Shown here one piece after another: positions 1 to 6,303 of a stretch of DNA of 8,079 nt (positions within the stretch are counted from its first letter, which is position 1; every line of letters starts with the position of its first letter). The notes below the pieces were generated by a model. That model was not told the origin of the DNA. It was given only the letters and a program-made list of their open reading frames with translations, and did no database searches. The position numbers were made by a program, and so were the translations under genes. The DNA is from Actinomycetales bacterium. Lineage in GTDB: Bacteria; Actinomycetota; Actinomycetes; Actinomycetales; Cellulomonadaceae. Location of the stretch: NCBI GenBank assembly GCA_012514545.1, contig JAAZAC010000160.1, forward strand, positions 1 to 8,079, in the 5' to 3' direction.

Positions 1-2016
1 ACCGAGCAGCTCCGCCGGCACGGCGTGGTCGGCAAGTTCGTCGAGTTCTACGGCGAGGGCGTCGCGCAGGTGCCGCTCGCGAACCGGGCGACCATCGGCA
101 ACATGAGCCCCGAGTTCGGCTCCACGTGCGCGATCTTCCCGATCGACCGGGTCACGCTCGACTACCTGCGGCTCACCGGCCGCAGCGCGGAGCAGGTGGC
201 GCTCGTCGAGGCGTACGCCAAGGAGCAGGGCATGTGGCACGAGCCGGGCGCGCCCGGCTACGTCGAGCCCGTCTACTCGGAGTACCTCGAGCTCGACCTG
301 TCCACCGTCGTGCCGTCCATCGCCGGGCCGAAGCGGCCGCAGGACCGCATCGCGCTCGCCGACGCCCGGCAGGCGTTCGCCGACGTCATCGGCGACTACG
401 TCGACCACGTCGAGATCGCGCCGACCTCGGGCCTGGACGAGTCGGTCGAGGAGACCTTCCCGGCCTCCGACCCGATCGCCGCGACCGCCCACGACGGCGA
501 CACGGACGCCCCGCCCGTGCACCCGACGGTCGACACGGCGCGCCGGCCGCACAAGCGCGTCCCCGTCACGCTCGCGGACGGCACGCGGACCGAGCTGGAC
601 CACGGGCACGTGGTCATCGCCTCGATCACCTCGTGCACCAACACGTCGAACCCCGAGGTCATGCTCGCGGCCGGCCTGCTCGCCAGGAACGCCGTCGCGC
701 GCGGGCTGACCGTCAAGCCCTGGGTGAAGACCTCGCTGGCGCCGGGCTCCAAGGTGGTGACCGACTACTACGAGCAGGCCGGCCTGTGGCCCTACCTCGA
801 GAAGCTCGGCTTCCACCTCGTGGGCTACGGCTGCACGACCTGCATCGGGAACTCCGGGCCGCTGCCGGAGGAGGTCTCGGAGGTCGTCAACCGCGAGGAC
901 CTCGCCGTCGTCTCGGTGCTCTCCGGCAACCGCAACTTCGAGGGCCGCATCAACCCCGACGTGAAGATGAACTACCTCGCGTCGCCGCCGCTCGTCATCG
1001 CGTACGCGCTGGTGGGCACGATGGACGCGGACCTCACGCGCGACCCGCTCGGCACCGACGAGGCCGGCGAGCCCGTGTACCTGCGCGACATCTGGCCCTC
1101 GGCCGACGAGGTGCAGGCCACGATCGACGCGTCGGTCAACGCCGAGATGTTCGCGCGCAACTACGCGGACGTCTTCGCGGGCGACGAGCGCTGGCGCTCG
1201 CTCCCGACGCCGGCCGGGGACACCTTCGCGTGGGACCCCGACTCCACGTACGTGCGCCGGCCCCCGTACTTCGAGGGCATGACGCGCGAGCCGGAGCCCG
1301 TGACGGACATCACCGGCGCGCGCGTGCTCGCCAAGCTCGGCGACTCGGTGACGACCGACCACATCAGCCCGGCGGGCTCGATCAAGCCCGACAGCCCGGC
1401 CGGCCGGTACCTCGCCGAGCACGGCGTGGACCGCAGGGACTTCAACTCCTACGGCTCGCGTCGCGGCAACCACGAGGTGATGATCCGCGGCACGTTCGCC
1501 AACATCCGCCTGCGCAACCAGCTCGTGCCGGGCGTCGAGGGCGGCATGACCGTCAACTTCCTCACGGGCGAGCAGACGACGATCTACGACGCCGCTGTGG
1601 CCTACCAGGAGCGGGGCGTCCCGCTCGTCGTGCTCGGCGGCAAGGAGTACGGCTCGGGCTCGTCGCGCGACTGGGCCGCCAAGGGCACGGCGCTGCTGGG
1701 CGTGCGGGCCGTCATCGCGGAGAGCTTCGAGCGGATCCACCGCTCGAACCTCATCGGGATGGGCGTGCTGCCGCTGCAGTTCCCGGAGGGGGAGTCCGCG
1801 GACTCGCTCGGCCTGGACGGCACGGAGACGTTCTCGATCACGGGCGTGACGGCGCTCAACGAGGGCACCACGCCGCACACCGTGCGCGTGACCGCGACCG
1901 CCGACGACGGCCGGACCGTCGAGTTCGACGCGGTGGTGCGCATCGACACCCCGGGCGAGGCGGACTACTACCGCAACGGCGGCATCCTGCAGTACGTGCT
2001 CCGCTCGCTCGTCTGA
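1..2016 (+). CDS. acnA: Aconitate hydratase, C-terminal 671 residues (5' end outside window)
   Basis: This is a cytosolic [4Fe-4S] enzyme that interconverts citrate and isocitrate in the TCA cycle. The frame is open from base 1, so the gene starts upstream; AcnA/IRP-type aconitases are usually about 900 residues, so roughly the first quarter is missing. Visible signatures, numbered from the first codon, are SCTNTSNP with cluster ligand Cys212, GCTTCIGNSG with ligands Cys278 and Cys281, and GDSVTTDHISPAG opening the swivel domain. GSRRGNHEVM, FANIRLRN and the substrate-binding GSGSSRDWAAKG (about 555-566) follow. The protein ends with YRNGGILQYVLR, the usual AcnA C-terminus. A hydrophilic linker near residues 140-190, containing ETFPASDP, precedes the first cysteine ligand and is longer than in enterobacterial AcnA as I recall it. 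No frameshift is seen. The GTG at base 25 is internal, not the start. The family call is secure; gene naming follows the monomeric AcnA type. Confidence 0.97.
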   Translation, partial: TEQLRRHGVVGKFVEFYGEGVAQVPLANRATIGNMSPEFGSTCAIFPIDRVTLDYLRLTGRSAEQVALVEAYAKEQGMWHEPGAPGYVEPVYSEYLELDLSTVVPSIAGPKRPQDRIALADARQAFADVIGDYVDHVEIAPTSGLDESVEETFPASDPIAATAHDGDTDAPPVHPTVDTARRPHKRVPVTLADGTRTELDHGHVVIASITSCTNTSNPEVMLAAGLLARNAVARGLTVKPWVKTSLAPGSKVVTDYYEQAGLWPYLEKLGFHLVGYGCTTCIGNSGPLPEEVSEVVNREDLAVVSVLSGNRNFEGRINPDVKMNYLASPPLVIAYALVGTMDADLTRDPLGTDEAGEPVYLRDIWPSADEVQATIDASVNAEMFARNYADVFAGDERWRSLPTPAGDTFAWDPDSTYVRRPPYFEGMTREPEPVTDITGARVLAKLGDSVTTDHISPAGSIKPDSPAGRYLAEHGVDRRDFNSYGSRRGNHEVMIRGTFANIRLRNQLVPGVEGGMTVNFLTGEQTTIYDAAVAYQERGVPLVVLGGKEYGSGSSRDWAAKGTALLGVRAVIAESFERIHRSNLIGMGVLPLQFPEGESADSLGLDGTETFSITGVTALNEGTTPHTVRVTATADDGRTVEFDAVVRIDTPGEADYYRNGGILQYVLRSLV

Positions 2017-2054
2017 GCCGGCCCGATGACGCCCCTGGCGCGGCGCGCCCGCGC

Positions 2055-2060
2055 GAGGGA
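2055..2060 (+). promoter_or_regulatory. Ribosome binding site of the DUF1801 gene
   Basis: GAGGGA lies nine bases before the ATG at 2070. It fixes the start of the small downstream gene, whose reading frame stays open far upstream through the aconitase gene because of the high GC content. Confidence 0.6.
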
Positions 2061-2069
2061 CGATCGGGC

Positions 2070-2495
2070 ATGGCCGACCCGGTGACGGTGGAGAACGACG
2101 GCGACGTCGACGCGTTCCTCGACGCGGTGACGCCCGAGCGGCGCCGCGAGGACGCCCGGACCCTGCGCGCGCTCCTCGAGCGCGCGACCGGGCAGCCGGC
2201 GCGCATGTGGGGGACGTCGATCGTGGGGTTCGGGCGCTACCACTACCGGTACGCGTCCGGCCGGGAGGGCGACGCGCCCGCGGCGGGCTTCTCGCCGCGG
2301 AAGGCGAACCTGTCGGTGTACTTCATGCTCGGGTTCGACGCCTTCGCCGACGACCTCGCCCGGCTCGGGCCGCACACGACGAGCGTGTCGTGCCTGTACC
2401 TGAAGAGCCTCGACGGCGTCGACCTGGCGCTGCTCGAGGACATGGTGGGCAGGTCCTACCGGGACGTGGTGTCCCACGTGTGGCCCGGCGCCTGA
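2070..2495 (+). CDS. DUF1801 (YdhG-like) domain protein, 141 aa
   Basis: This is a small soluble protein of the DUF1801 family, whose biochemical role is not established. The whole length fits the family: an N-terminal helix (VDAFLDAVTPERRREDARTL) resembles the usual start, and the core signature MWGTSIVGFGRYHYRY runs from residue 46. It is followed by SGREGD, GFSPRKANLSVYFM and the C-terminal SCLYLKSLDGVDLALLEDMV. There is no signal peptide or membrane segment. The frame is open for hundreds of codons upstream, but the ATG at 2070 is preceded by GAGGGA at a good distance and the family homology begins right after it. The gene lies 53 bp after acnA on the same strand and could be co-transcribed with it, though no functional link to aconitase is evident. 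It ends 44 bp from the convergent NT-APH gene. Confidence 0.88.
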   Translation: MADPVTVENDGDVDAFLDAVTPERRREDARTLRALLERATGQPARMWGTSIVGFGRYHYRYASGREGDAPAAGFSPRKANLSVYFMLGFDAFADDLARLGPHTTSVSCLYLKSLDGVDLALLEDMVGRSYRDVVSHVWPGA

Positions 2496-2539
2496 CCCGC
2501 GTCCGACCAGGGCCCGACCAGGGCGCGACGGGGCCCCGG
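2496..2539. repeat. Convergent gap with a perfect 11 bp tandem duplication
   Basis: The gap between the convergent DUF1801 and NT-APH stop codons contains CCGACCAGGGC twice in tandem (2503-2513 and 2514-2524). A degraded third unit (GCGACGGGG) and the palindrome GGGGCCCC (2530-2537) follow. No stem with a T-run is present on either strand, so an intrinsic terminator is not supported. The repeat is short and may be chance or slippage in GC-rich DNA. Confidence 0.6.
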
Positions 2540-3850
2540 TCAGACGCGCTCGGCGGTCAGCTGCGCCACGGCGTGCCGCCCGATCGACGCGAGCTGGGGG
2601 TCGGCCGGGCGCAGCACCATGACCAGCGCCATGGCGACCGCCCACCCGCGCGCCCGCCGCCAGGTCGCGTCGTCGACGGCCCCGCGCGCCGCGAGGCGGT
2701 CGGCGAAGGCGGCGCGGCCCTCGGCGTCGAACGTGAGCCAGGCCGTGGCGAGGTCGCACGCCGGGTCGCCCGCGGTGAGGTCGCCGAAGTCGACGAGCCC
2801 GGTCAGCCGCTCGCCGTCGGTGAGCAGGTTCGCCGGGTGCGCGTCGCCGTGGGCCCACAGGGGCGGTCCGGACCACTCCGGGGCGGCGAGCGCGTCCTCC
2901 CACAGCGCGCGCAGCCGGCCGTCCGGGTCGACGCCGGGCAGCAGGAGCCGCTGGCGCACGGCGCCGTCCCGCCGGGCCAGGGGGACCGCCCGTACCGGGT
3001 TCTCGGGCGCCTCGGGGGCCGCGGGCACGTGCAGGTCGGCGAGCGCGTCGGCGAGGTCCGTCGCCCAGGCGCGCCGGGAGGTGGGCGGCGTGCGCCACGC
3101 CGGGGCGCCGGGCAGCCACGGCACCACCGACCACCGGTAGGGGTAGCCCTCGCCGGGTTCGCCCACGCGCACCGGCGCGGGGATCGCGACCTCGACCAGC
3201 CGCGCGAGCACGGGCAGCCAGCGCTGCTCGTTCGTCGCCAGGCGTCGCGCCATCTCGCGGCGCGGCAGGCGGACCGCGAGGTCCTCGCCGAGCCGCCACA
3301 TCTCGTTGTCCCAGCCGCCGCCCGCGTGCCGCAGCGGGAGGTCCGCGAGGTCGGGGTGCTGGGTCGCCAGCACCCGGCGCACGAGGTCGGCGTCGACCGC
3401 GACGTCGGCCGGCGGGCGGCGGCCCACGACGTCCGCGAGGGCGGCGAGCGCGCCCGCCGGATCGTGCAGGACGAGGAACCCGTCGCCGACGACGCGCGCG
3501 GTGCCCGGGTCCACGGGGTCCGTCGCCGCCCACGCCGGGTCGGCCAGGCCCAGCTCGACCTCGAGGCCCGTGGGCAGTGCGCAGCGCACCTCGGTCAGGT
3601 GCGGCCCCCAGGTCTGCACCCGCTCGACGCGGACGCCGTCCCCGAGCAGGCCCGCGACCCAGGCGGTGTCGGCCCCCCGCGCGGCGCGCGCGGTGGTGAG
3701 CAGGACGAGGTCGACGTCGGAGTCGTCGCGGGCCCGGGCCGCGGCCCACGAGCCGCACAGACCGACGCCGACGACGTCGTCGTGCGCGGCGGCCCACGCC
3801 GGTACCCGGCCGAGGAGGGCGGCGACGTCGGCTGCGTGGCGGGCGCTCAC
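2540..3850 (-). CDS. Nucleotidyltransferase-APH kinase fold fusion protein, 436 aa
   Basis: One uninterrupted frame carries two recognisable domains. Residues about 1-135 are a minimal nucleotidyltransferase (pol-beta fold): GSWAAARARDDSDVDLVLL gives the GS...DSDVD signature (Gly33, Ser34, Asp45, Asp47), with a plausible third acid at Glu97 or Glu99. Residues about 150-436 are an aminoglycoside-phosphotransferase-fold kinase: GWDNEMWRLG at 179-188, AVRLPRRE at 192-199 with Arg in place of the usual ATP-binding Lys (common in this GWDN subfamily), HGDAHPANLL with catalytic Asp336 and Asn341, and LVDFGDLTAGDP with Asp354. All kinase catalytic residues are present, so it is probably active; the substrate is unknown. 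The GTG start at 3850 overlaps the amidotransferase stop (GTGA, 3847-3850), has no Shine-Dalgarno sequence and probably depends on coupling. The frame extends upstream to 4288, but only as antisense-free shadow of the amidotransferase gene. A drug-resistance role is possible but not supported by context. Confidence 0.87.
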   Translation of the reverse strand: MSARHAADVAALLGRVPAWAAAHDDVVGVGLCGSWAAARARDDSDVDLVLLTTARAARGADTAWVAGLLGDGVRVERVQTWGPHLTEVRCALPTGLEVELGLADPAWAATDPVDPGTARVVGDGFLVLHDPAGALAALADVVGRRPPADVAVDADLVRRVLATQHPDLADLPLRHAGGGWDNEMWRLGEDLAVRLPRREMARRLATNEQRWLPVLARLVEVAIPAPVRVGEPGEGYPYRWSVVPWLPGAPAWRTPPTSRRAWATDLADALADLHVPAAPEAPENPVRAVPLARRDGAVRQRLLLPGVDPDGRLRALWEDALAAPEWSGPPLWAHGDAHPANLLTDGERLTGLVDFGDLTAGDPACDLATAWLTFDAEGRAAFADRLAARGAVDDATWRRARGWAVAMALVMVLRPADPQLASIGRHAVAQLTAERV

Positions 3851-4563
3851 GAGCGCGCCGCGGCGTCGCGCACCGCGTCGGCGAACACGGAGAGGCCCGC
3901 CAGCGCCGCGGGGGCGAGCGCGGGCAGGGCGACCCGGGCGTCGCGCCGCAGGCCCTCCGCACCCCCCGACGGCAGGTCGTCGGCGGCGGGGCTCGCCAGC
4001 CAGTCCCCGAGGAGCGCCTCGTCGAGCTCGACGTGGAACTGCAGGCCGACGGCGCTGCCCGCGCGGAACGCCTGCACGGGCGTGACGCCGGTGCGCGCGA
4101 GCAGCGTGGCCCCCGCGGGGAGCTCGACCGCGTCGCCGTGCCAGTGCAGCACCGTGGGGGTCGTGCCGAGCGGCGCGAGCACCGGGTCGGCGCCGACGAC
4201 CTCGACCGGGGCGAAGCCGATCTCCGTGCCGTGCCCCGCGTGCACGGTCGCGCCGAGCGCGCGGGCCAGCAGCTGCATGCCGAGGCACACGCCGAGCACC
4301 GGCACCCCGGCGTCGACCGCCGCGGCGAGCAGGCGCCGCTCGGCGGCCAGGCCCGGGTGGCGGGCGTCGTCGTCGGCGCCCATGGGGCCGCCCATGACGA
4401 CGAGGCCGGCCAGCGCGGCCGGGTCGGGCAGGTCGGGGTCGGGGTCGTCGACGAAGCCGCGGACGACGACGGGGACGTCGCCGGCGCGGTCGGCGAGCGC
4501 GCGGGCGACGAGGCCCGGGCCCTCCCAGGGTGCGTGCTGGAGGACGAGGACGTGGCGGCTCAC
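3847..4563 (-). CDS. Class I glutamine amidotransferase, 238 aa
   Basis: This is a stand-alone GuaA-like class I (triad) glutamine amidotransferase domain, which hydrolyses glutamine or a gamma-glutamyl substrate. The nucleophile elbow is GVCLGMQ with Cys93, and the rest of the triad is QFHVE with His177 and Glu179. MGGPMGADD (57-65) forms the usual oxyanion loop and LHWHGDAVELP (139-149) is typical of this stand-alone subfamily. No synthetase partner domain is fused, and the length of about 240 residues is normal for the group. The start is GTG at 4563 with no Shine-Dalgarno sequence; a TANNNT hexamer six bases upstream suggests leaderless translation. The stop overlaps the start of the NT-APH gene by four bases, so the two products are probably made together. 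Gamma-glutamyl hydrolysis of a small molecule is one possibility; the true acceptor cannot be read from the sequence. Confidence 0.9.
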   Translation of the reverse strand: MSRHVLVLQHAPWEGPGLVARALADRAGDVPVVVRGFVDDPDPDLPDPAALAGLVVMGGPMGADDDARHPGLAAERRLLAAAVDAGVPVLGVCLGMQLLARALGATVHAGHGTEIGFAPVEVVGADPVLAPLGTTPTVLHWHGDAVELPAGATLLARTGVTPVQAFRAGSAVGLQFHVELDEALLGDWLASPAADDLPSGGAEGLRRDARVALPALAPAALAGLSVFADAVRDAAARS

Positions 4564-4575
4564 CCCGGCAGGGTA
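4564..4575 (-). promoter_or_regulatory. Candidate leaderless promoter (-10 TACCCT) of the amidotransferase gene
   Basis: Read on the minus strand, TACCCT (4575-4570) fits the actinobacterial -10 consensus TANNNT and is followed by six bases, GCCGGG, then the GTG start at 4563. Transcription would begin at or next to the start codon, giving a leaderless mRNA. No purine-rich Shine-Dalgarno sequence is present, and no strong -35 element is visible. The surrounding gap (4564-4609, 46 bp) holds nothing else recognisable. Confidence 0.4.
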
Positions 4576-4609
4576 GACGCCGAGAGGTGCGCCCGTCGGG
4601 GTCCGGGCC

Positions 4610-5527
4610 TCAGCGCGGGGCGTGGGAGAGGATCGAGGCGAGCGCGCGCACGAGCTCGCGCGCCGTCGAGCCGTCGCCCGCGGCGTGGTCGGGGTTGAAC
4701 TCCGCGACGGTCATGCCCGCGAACTCCGGCCGCTCGGCCATGATCGCCAGCGACTGCACGAGCGTCGACACGCGCAGCCCGCGCCCGTACTGCGGCACGT
4801 CGGCCGCGGGCAGGAGCAGGTAGTCGAGCACGTCGACGTCGAGGTGGATGACGAACCCGTCGGCCGCGCGGCTCGCGGCGTCGGCGGCGTGCACCGCCGT
4901 GCCGACCGGGTCGCCCGTGACCTCGGCGGCCGTGAAGCGCAGCGCCGGCACGAGTCCGTGCACGTCCTCGTCGTCGTCGGCGAAGCCGTAGAAGCAGACC
5001 CGGTCGGGCGTGAGCAGGGGGCGCCGTGGCCCGATCCCCGCGAGGGCGTCCACCGTGCCGGGCAGGTCGAGCAGGTGCGCCATGCCCATCGAGTCGAGGA
5101 TCGGCTCCTCCGGGTGGTCTCCCGGCAGCTGGAGGTCCTGCCCGCCGTCGACGTACACGACGCCGACCTCCTGGCCCGCCTCCGCGAACGCGCTCACCAG
5201 CGCGATCGTCAGCGTGCACTCGCCGCCGAGGACGAGCGGGCGGCGCCCGGCCGCGACGATCTCGCCGATCGCGCCCGTCGCGTCCTTCAGCACCTCCACC
5301 ACGCGACCGACGTCGTTGGGCTCCTGCGCGGACCGCGCGGCGCGGAACCGCGCCTCGGGCCGGTCGCCGTGGTCGACGACGCTCAGCCCGGCCGAGCGGA
5401 GTCCCTCGACCAGACCGGCCTCGCGCAGCGCGCGCGGCCCCTTCTCCAGCCCCGGCCAGTGCGCCGCCGCGCTCGACGGCACACCGACGACGCCCCAGCC
5501 TCGTCGCTGGGCCCGCAGATCAGCCAT
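4610..5527 (-). CDS. Arginase/ureohydrolase-fold protein with altered metal site, 305 aa
   Basis: Length and motif order match the arginase/agmatinase/formiminoglutamase family: GVPSSAA near the N-terminus, LVLGGECTLT (98-107), VYVDGGQDLQ (124-133), IHLDVDVLD (227-235) and VAEFNPDHA (274-282). In active ureohydrolases the corresponding motifs are GGDHS, DAHxD and SxDxDxxDP, which bind two Mn ions. Here the four aspartates are kept (Asp127, Asp131, Asp230, Asp232), as is the Glu of the VEVNP-like motif (Glu276). The two His ligands are replaced by Cys104 and Gly129, and SMGMAHLL stands where the active-site HGMP-like His is expected. The protein may bind metal differently, act on another substrate, or have lost hydrolase activity; arginase or agmatinase should not be assumed. 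The ATG at 5527 has no Shine-Dalgarno sequence but a TANNNT hexamer six bases upstream. The gene has 80 bp before it and 46 bp after it, so it may be its own transcription unit. Confidence 0.85.
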   Translation of the reverse strand: MADLRAQRRGWGVVGVPSSAAAHWPGLEKGPRALREAGLVEGLRSAGLSVVDHGDRPEARFRAARSAQEPNDVGRVVEVLKDATGAIGEIVAAGRRPLVLGGECTLTIALVSAFAEAGQEVGVVYVDGGQDLQLPGDHPEEPILDSMGMAHLLDLPGTVDALAGIGPRRPLLTPDRVCFYGFADDDEDVHGLVPALRFTAAEVTGDPVGTAVHAADAASRAADGFVIHLDVDVLDYLLLPAADVPQYGRGLRVSTLVQSLAIMAERPEFAGMTVAEFNPDHAAGDGSTARELVRALASILSHAPR

Positions 5528-5539
5528 GGTCGGACCCTA
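5528..5539 (-). promoter_or_regulatory. Candidate leaderless promoter (-10 TAGGGT) of the arginase-fold gene
   Basis: Read on the minus strand, TAGGGT (5539-5534) matches TANNNT and is followed by six bases, CCGACC, then the ATG at 5527. Geometry is identical to that at the amidotransferase gene. There is no convincing -35 hexamer. The palindrome CTCGGCGCCGAG (5553-5564) lies where a -35 box would be expected and could be an operator or chance. Confidence 0.42.
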
Positions 5540-5552
5540 GGCCGCCGGTGCC

Positions 5553-5586
5553 CTCGGCGCCGAGCGGACGGGTTCGGGCGCGTCCG
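5553..5586. other. Palindrome and adjacent inverted repeat between Nudix and arginase-fold genes
   Basis: The 80 bp gap 5528-5607 contains the perfect 12 bp palindrome CTCGGCGCCGAG (5553-5564). Directly next to it is a 6 bp inverted repeat, CGGACG (5565-5570) and CGTCCG (5581-5586), around a 10-base loop. On the minus strand this could form a hairpin after the Nudix stop codon, but no T-run follows, so an intrinsic terminator is not supported. Such palindromes are expected at some frequency in DNA this GC-rich. Confidence 0.35.
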
Positions 5587-5607
5587 GGCGAGTCCGCCCA
5601 GGCGGGG

Positions 5608-6303
5608 TCACAGGGGCACCTCGACCGTCCGCGCGGCGTCCCACGGCTCCGCCCAGCCCAGCTCGGTGAACAGGCGGTCGAGGACGAGCGCCGTGAACCC
5701 CCAGACGAGGTGCGTGCCCCCCGGGTGCGGGACGAGGAAGGCCGGCCCGGCCGTGGGGCGGCGGCGCACCCCGGGCACGGCGACGACCGCGCGGTCGGGG
5801 ATCACCGCGGTGCGTCGGTTGGCCGGGTCGAGCAGGTCGCCGACCGGGGCGCGGAAGACCGTCGCGGACTCGCCGTGGTCGACGACCGCGACGGGGGAGG
5901 GCGTGGCCCACCAGGCGAGCACGGGCACGACGACGTGGTTGCTCACGTGCACGGGCAGCTCGGCGAGCGTACCGAGCACCTCGACGCCGGACGGCTCCAG
6001 CCCGGTCTCCTCGGCCGCCTCGCGCAGCGCCGCCGCCTCGGGCCCGGCGTCGTCGCGGTCCACGCGGCCGCCGGGGAAGGCGACCTGGCCGGGGTGGTGC
6101 GCGAGCGACGTCGCGCGTCCGACGAGGAGCACGTCGAGGTCGGTGGGGACGGCCGGCGCCTCGTGGCGCGCGGGACGGTCGTCGAGGGCGCCGAAGAGCA
6201 CGAGGACGGCCGCCGGGCGGGGGTGACCCGACACGGGTGGCAGCGCGGGCCAGGTCACGCCGCGCCGGGCGAGCGCGGCGAGCTCGGCCCGCGGGCCCGT
6301 CAC
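5608..6303 (-). CDS. Nudix hydrolase, CoA-diphosphatase type, 231 aa
   Basis: The protein resembles the NudL/YeaB group, which cleaves CoA and acyl-CoA to 3',5'-ADP and phosphopantetheine in the cytosol. The group-specific motif LLVGRATSLAHHPGQVAFPGG spans about residues 59-79. It runs into a Nudix box ending REAAEETGL (94-102), with metal-binding Glu98 and Glu99. The spacing of the first acidic position in the Nudix box (DRDDAGPE) is the relaxed one usual for this group. The C-terminal half contains THLVWGFTALVLDRLF, again typical of CoA-type members. The GTG start at 6303 overlaps the MerR stop (GTGA, 6300-6303), with a weak GGGGA six bases upstream, so translation is probably coupled to the regulator. 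The substrate is inferred from the motif only. Confidence 0.9.
   Translation of the reverse strand: MTGPRAELAALARRGVTWPALPPVSGHPRPAAVLVLFGALDDRPARHEAPAVPTDLDVLLVGRATSLAHHPGQVAFPGGRVDRDDAGPEAAALREAAEETGLEPSGVEVLGTLAELPVHVSNHVVVPVLAWWATPSPVAVVDHGESATVFRAPVGDLLDPANRRTAVIPDRAVVAVPGVRRRPTAGPAFLVPHPGGTHLVWGFTALVLDRLFTELGWAEPWDAARTVEVPL

Noticed and set aside
126..2069. Long upstream extension of the DUF1801 reading frame
   Set aside because: It overlaps aconitase in another frame and reads as Arg/Ala-rich noise; the ribosome binding site and family homology begin at 2070.
2017..2069. Intrinsic terminator after aconitase
   Set aside because: The gap has GC-rich self-complementary stretches (GGCGCGCC) but no stem followed by a T-run, and the next gene is co-directional.
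2540..3850. Calling the NT-APH protein an aminoglycoside resistance enzyme
   Set aside because: The APH fold covers many kinases of unrelated substrates, and no resistance or mobile-element context is present.
1968..3962. 664-codon minus-strand open frame overlapping DUF1801 and NT-APH
   Set aside because: Arginine- and proline-rich low-complexity translation, in a different frame from the NT-APH gene; no domain is recognisable.
2207..4576. 789-codon plus-strand open frame across the NT-APH and amidotransferase genes
   Set aside because: Its translation is low-complexity (Arg, Gly, Ala and Pro runs) with no motif, and it is antisense to two genes with full catalytic signatures. It is a GC-bias shadow.
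4610..5527. Naming the arginase-fold gene as arginase (rocF) or agmatinase (speB)
   Set aside because: Both metal-binding histidines and the active-site histidine appear replaced, so a specific ureohydrolase name is not justified.
4622..6226. 534-codon plus-strand open frame over the arginase-fold and Nudix genes
   Set aside because: Antisense shadow of two clear genes; the translation has no recognisable motif.
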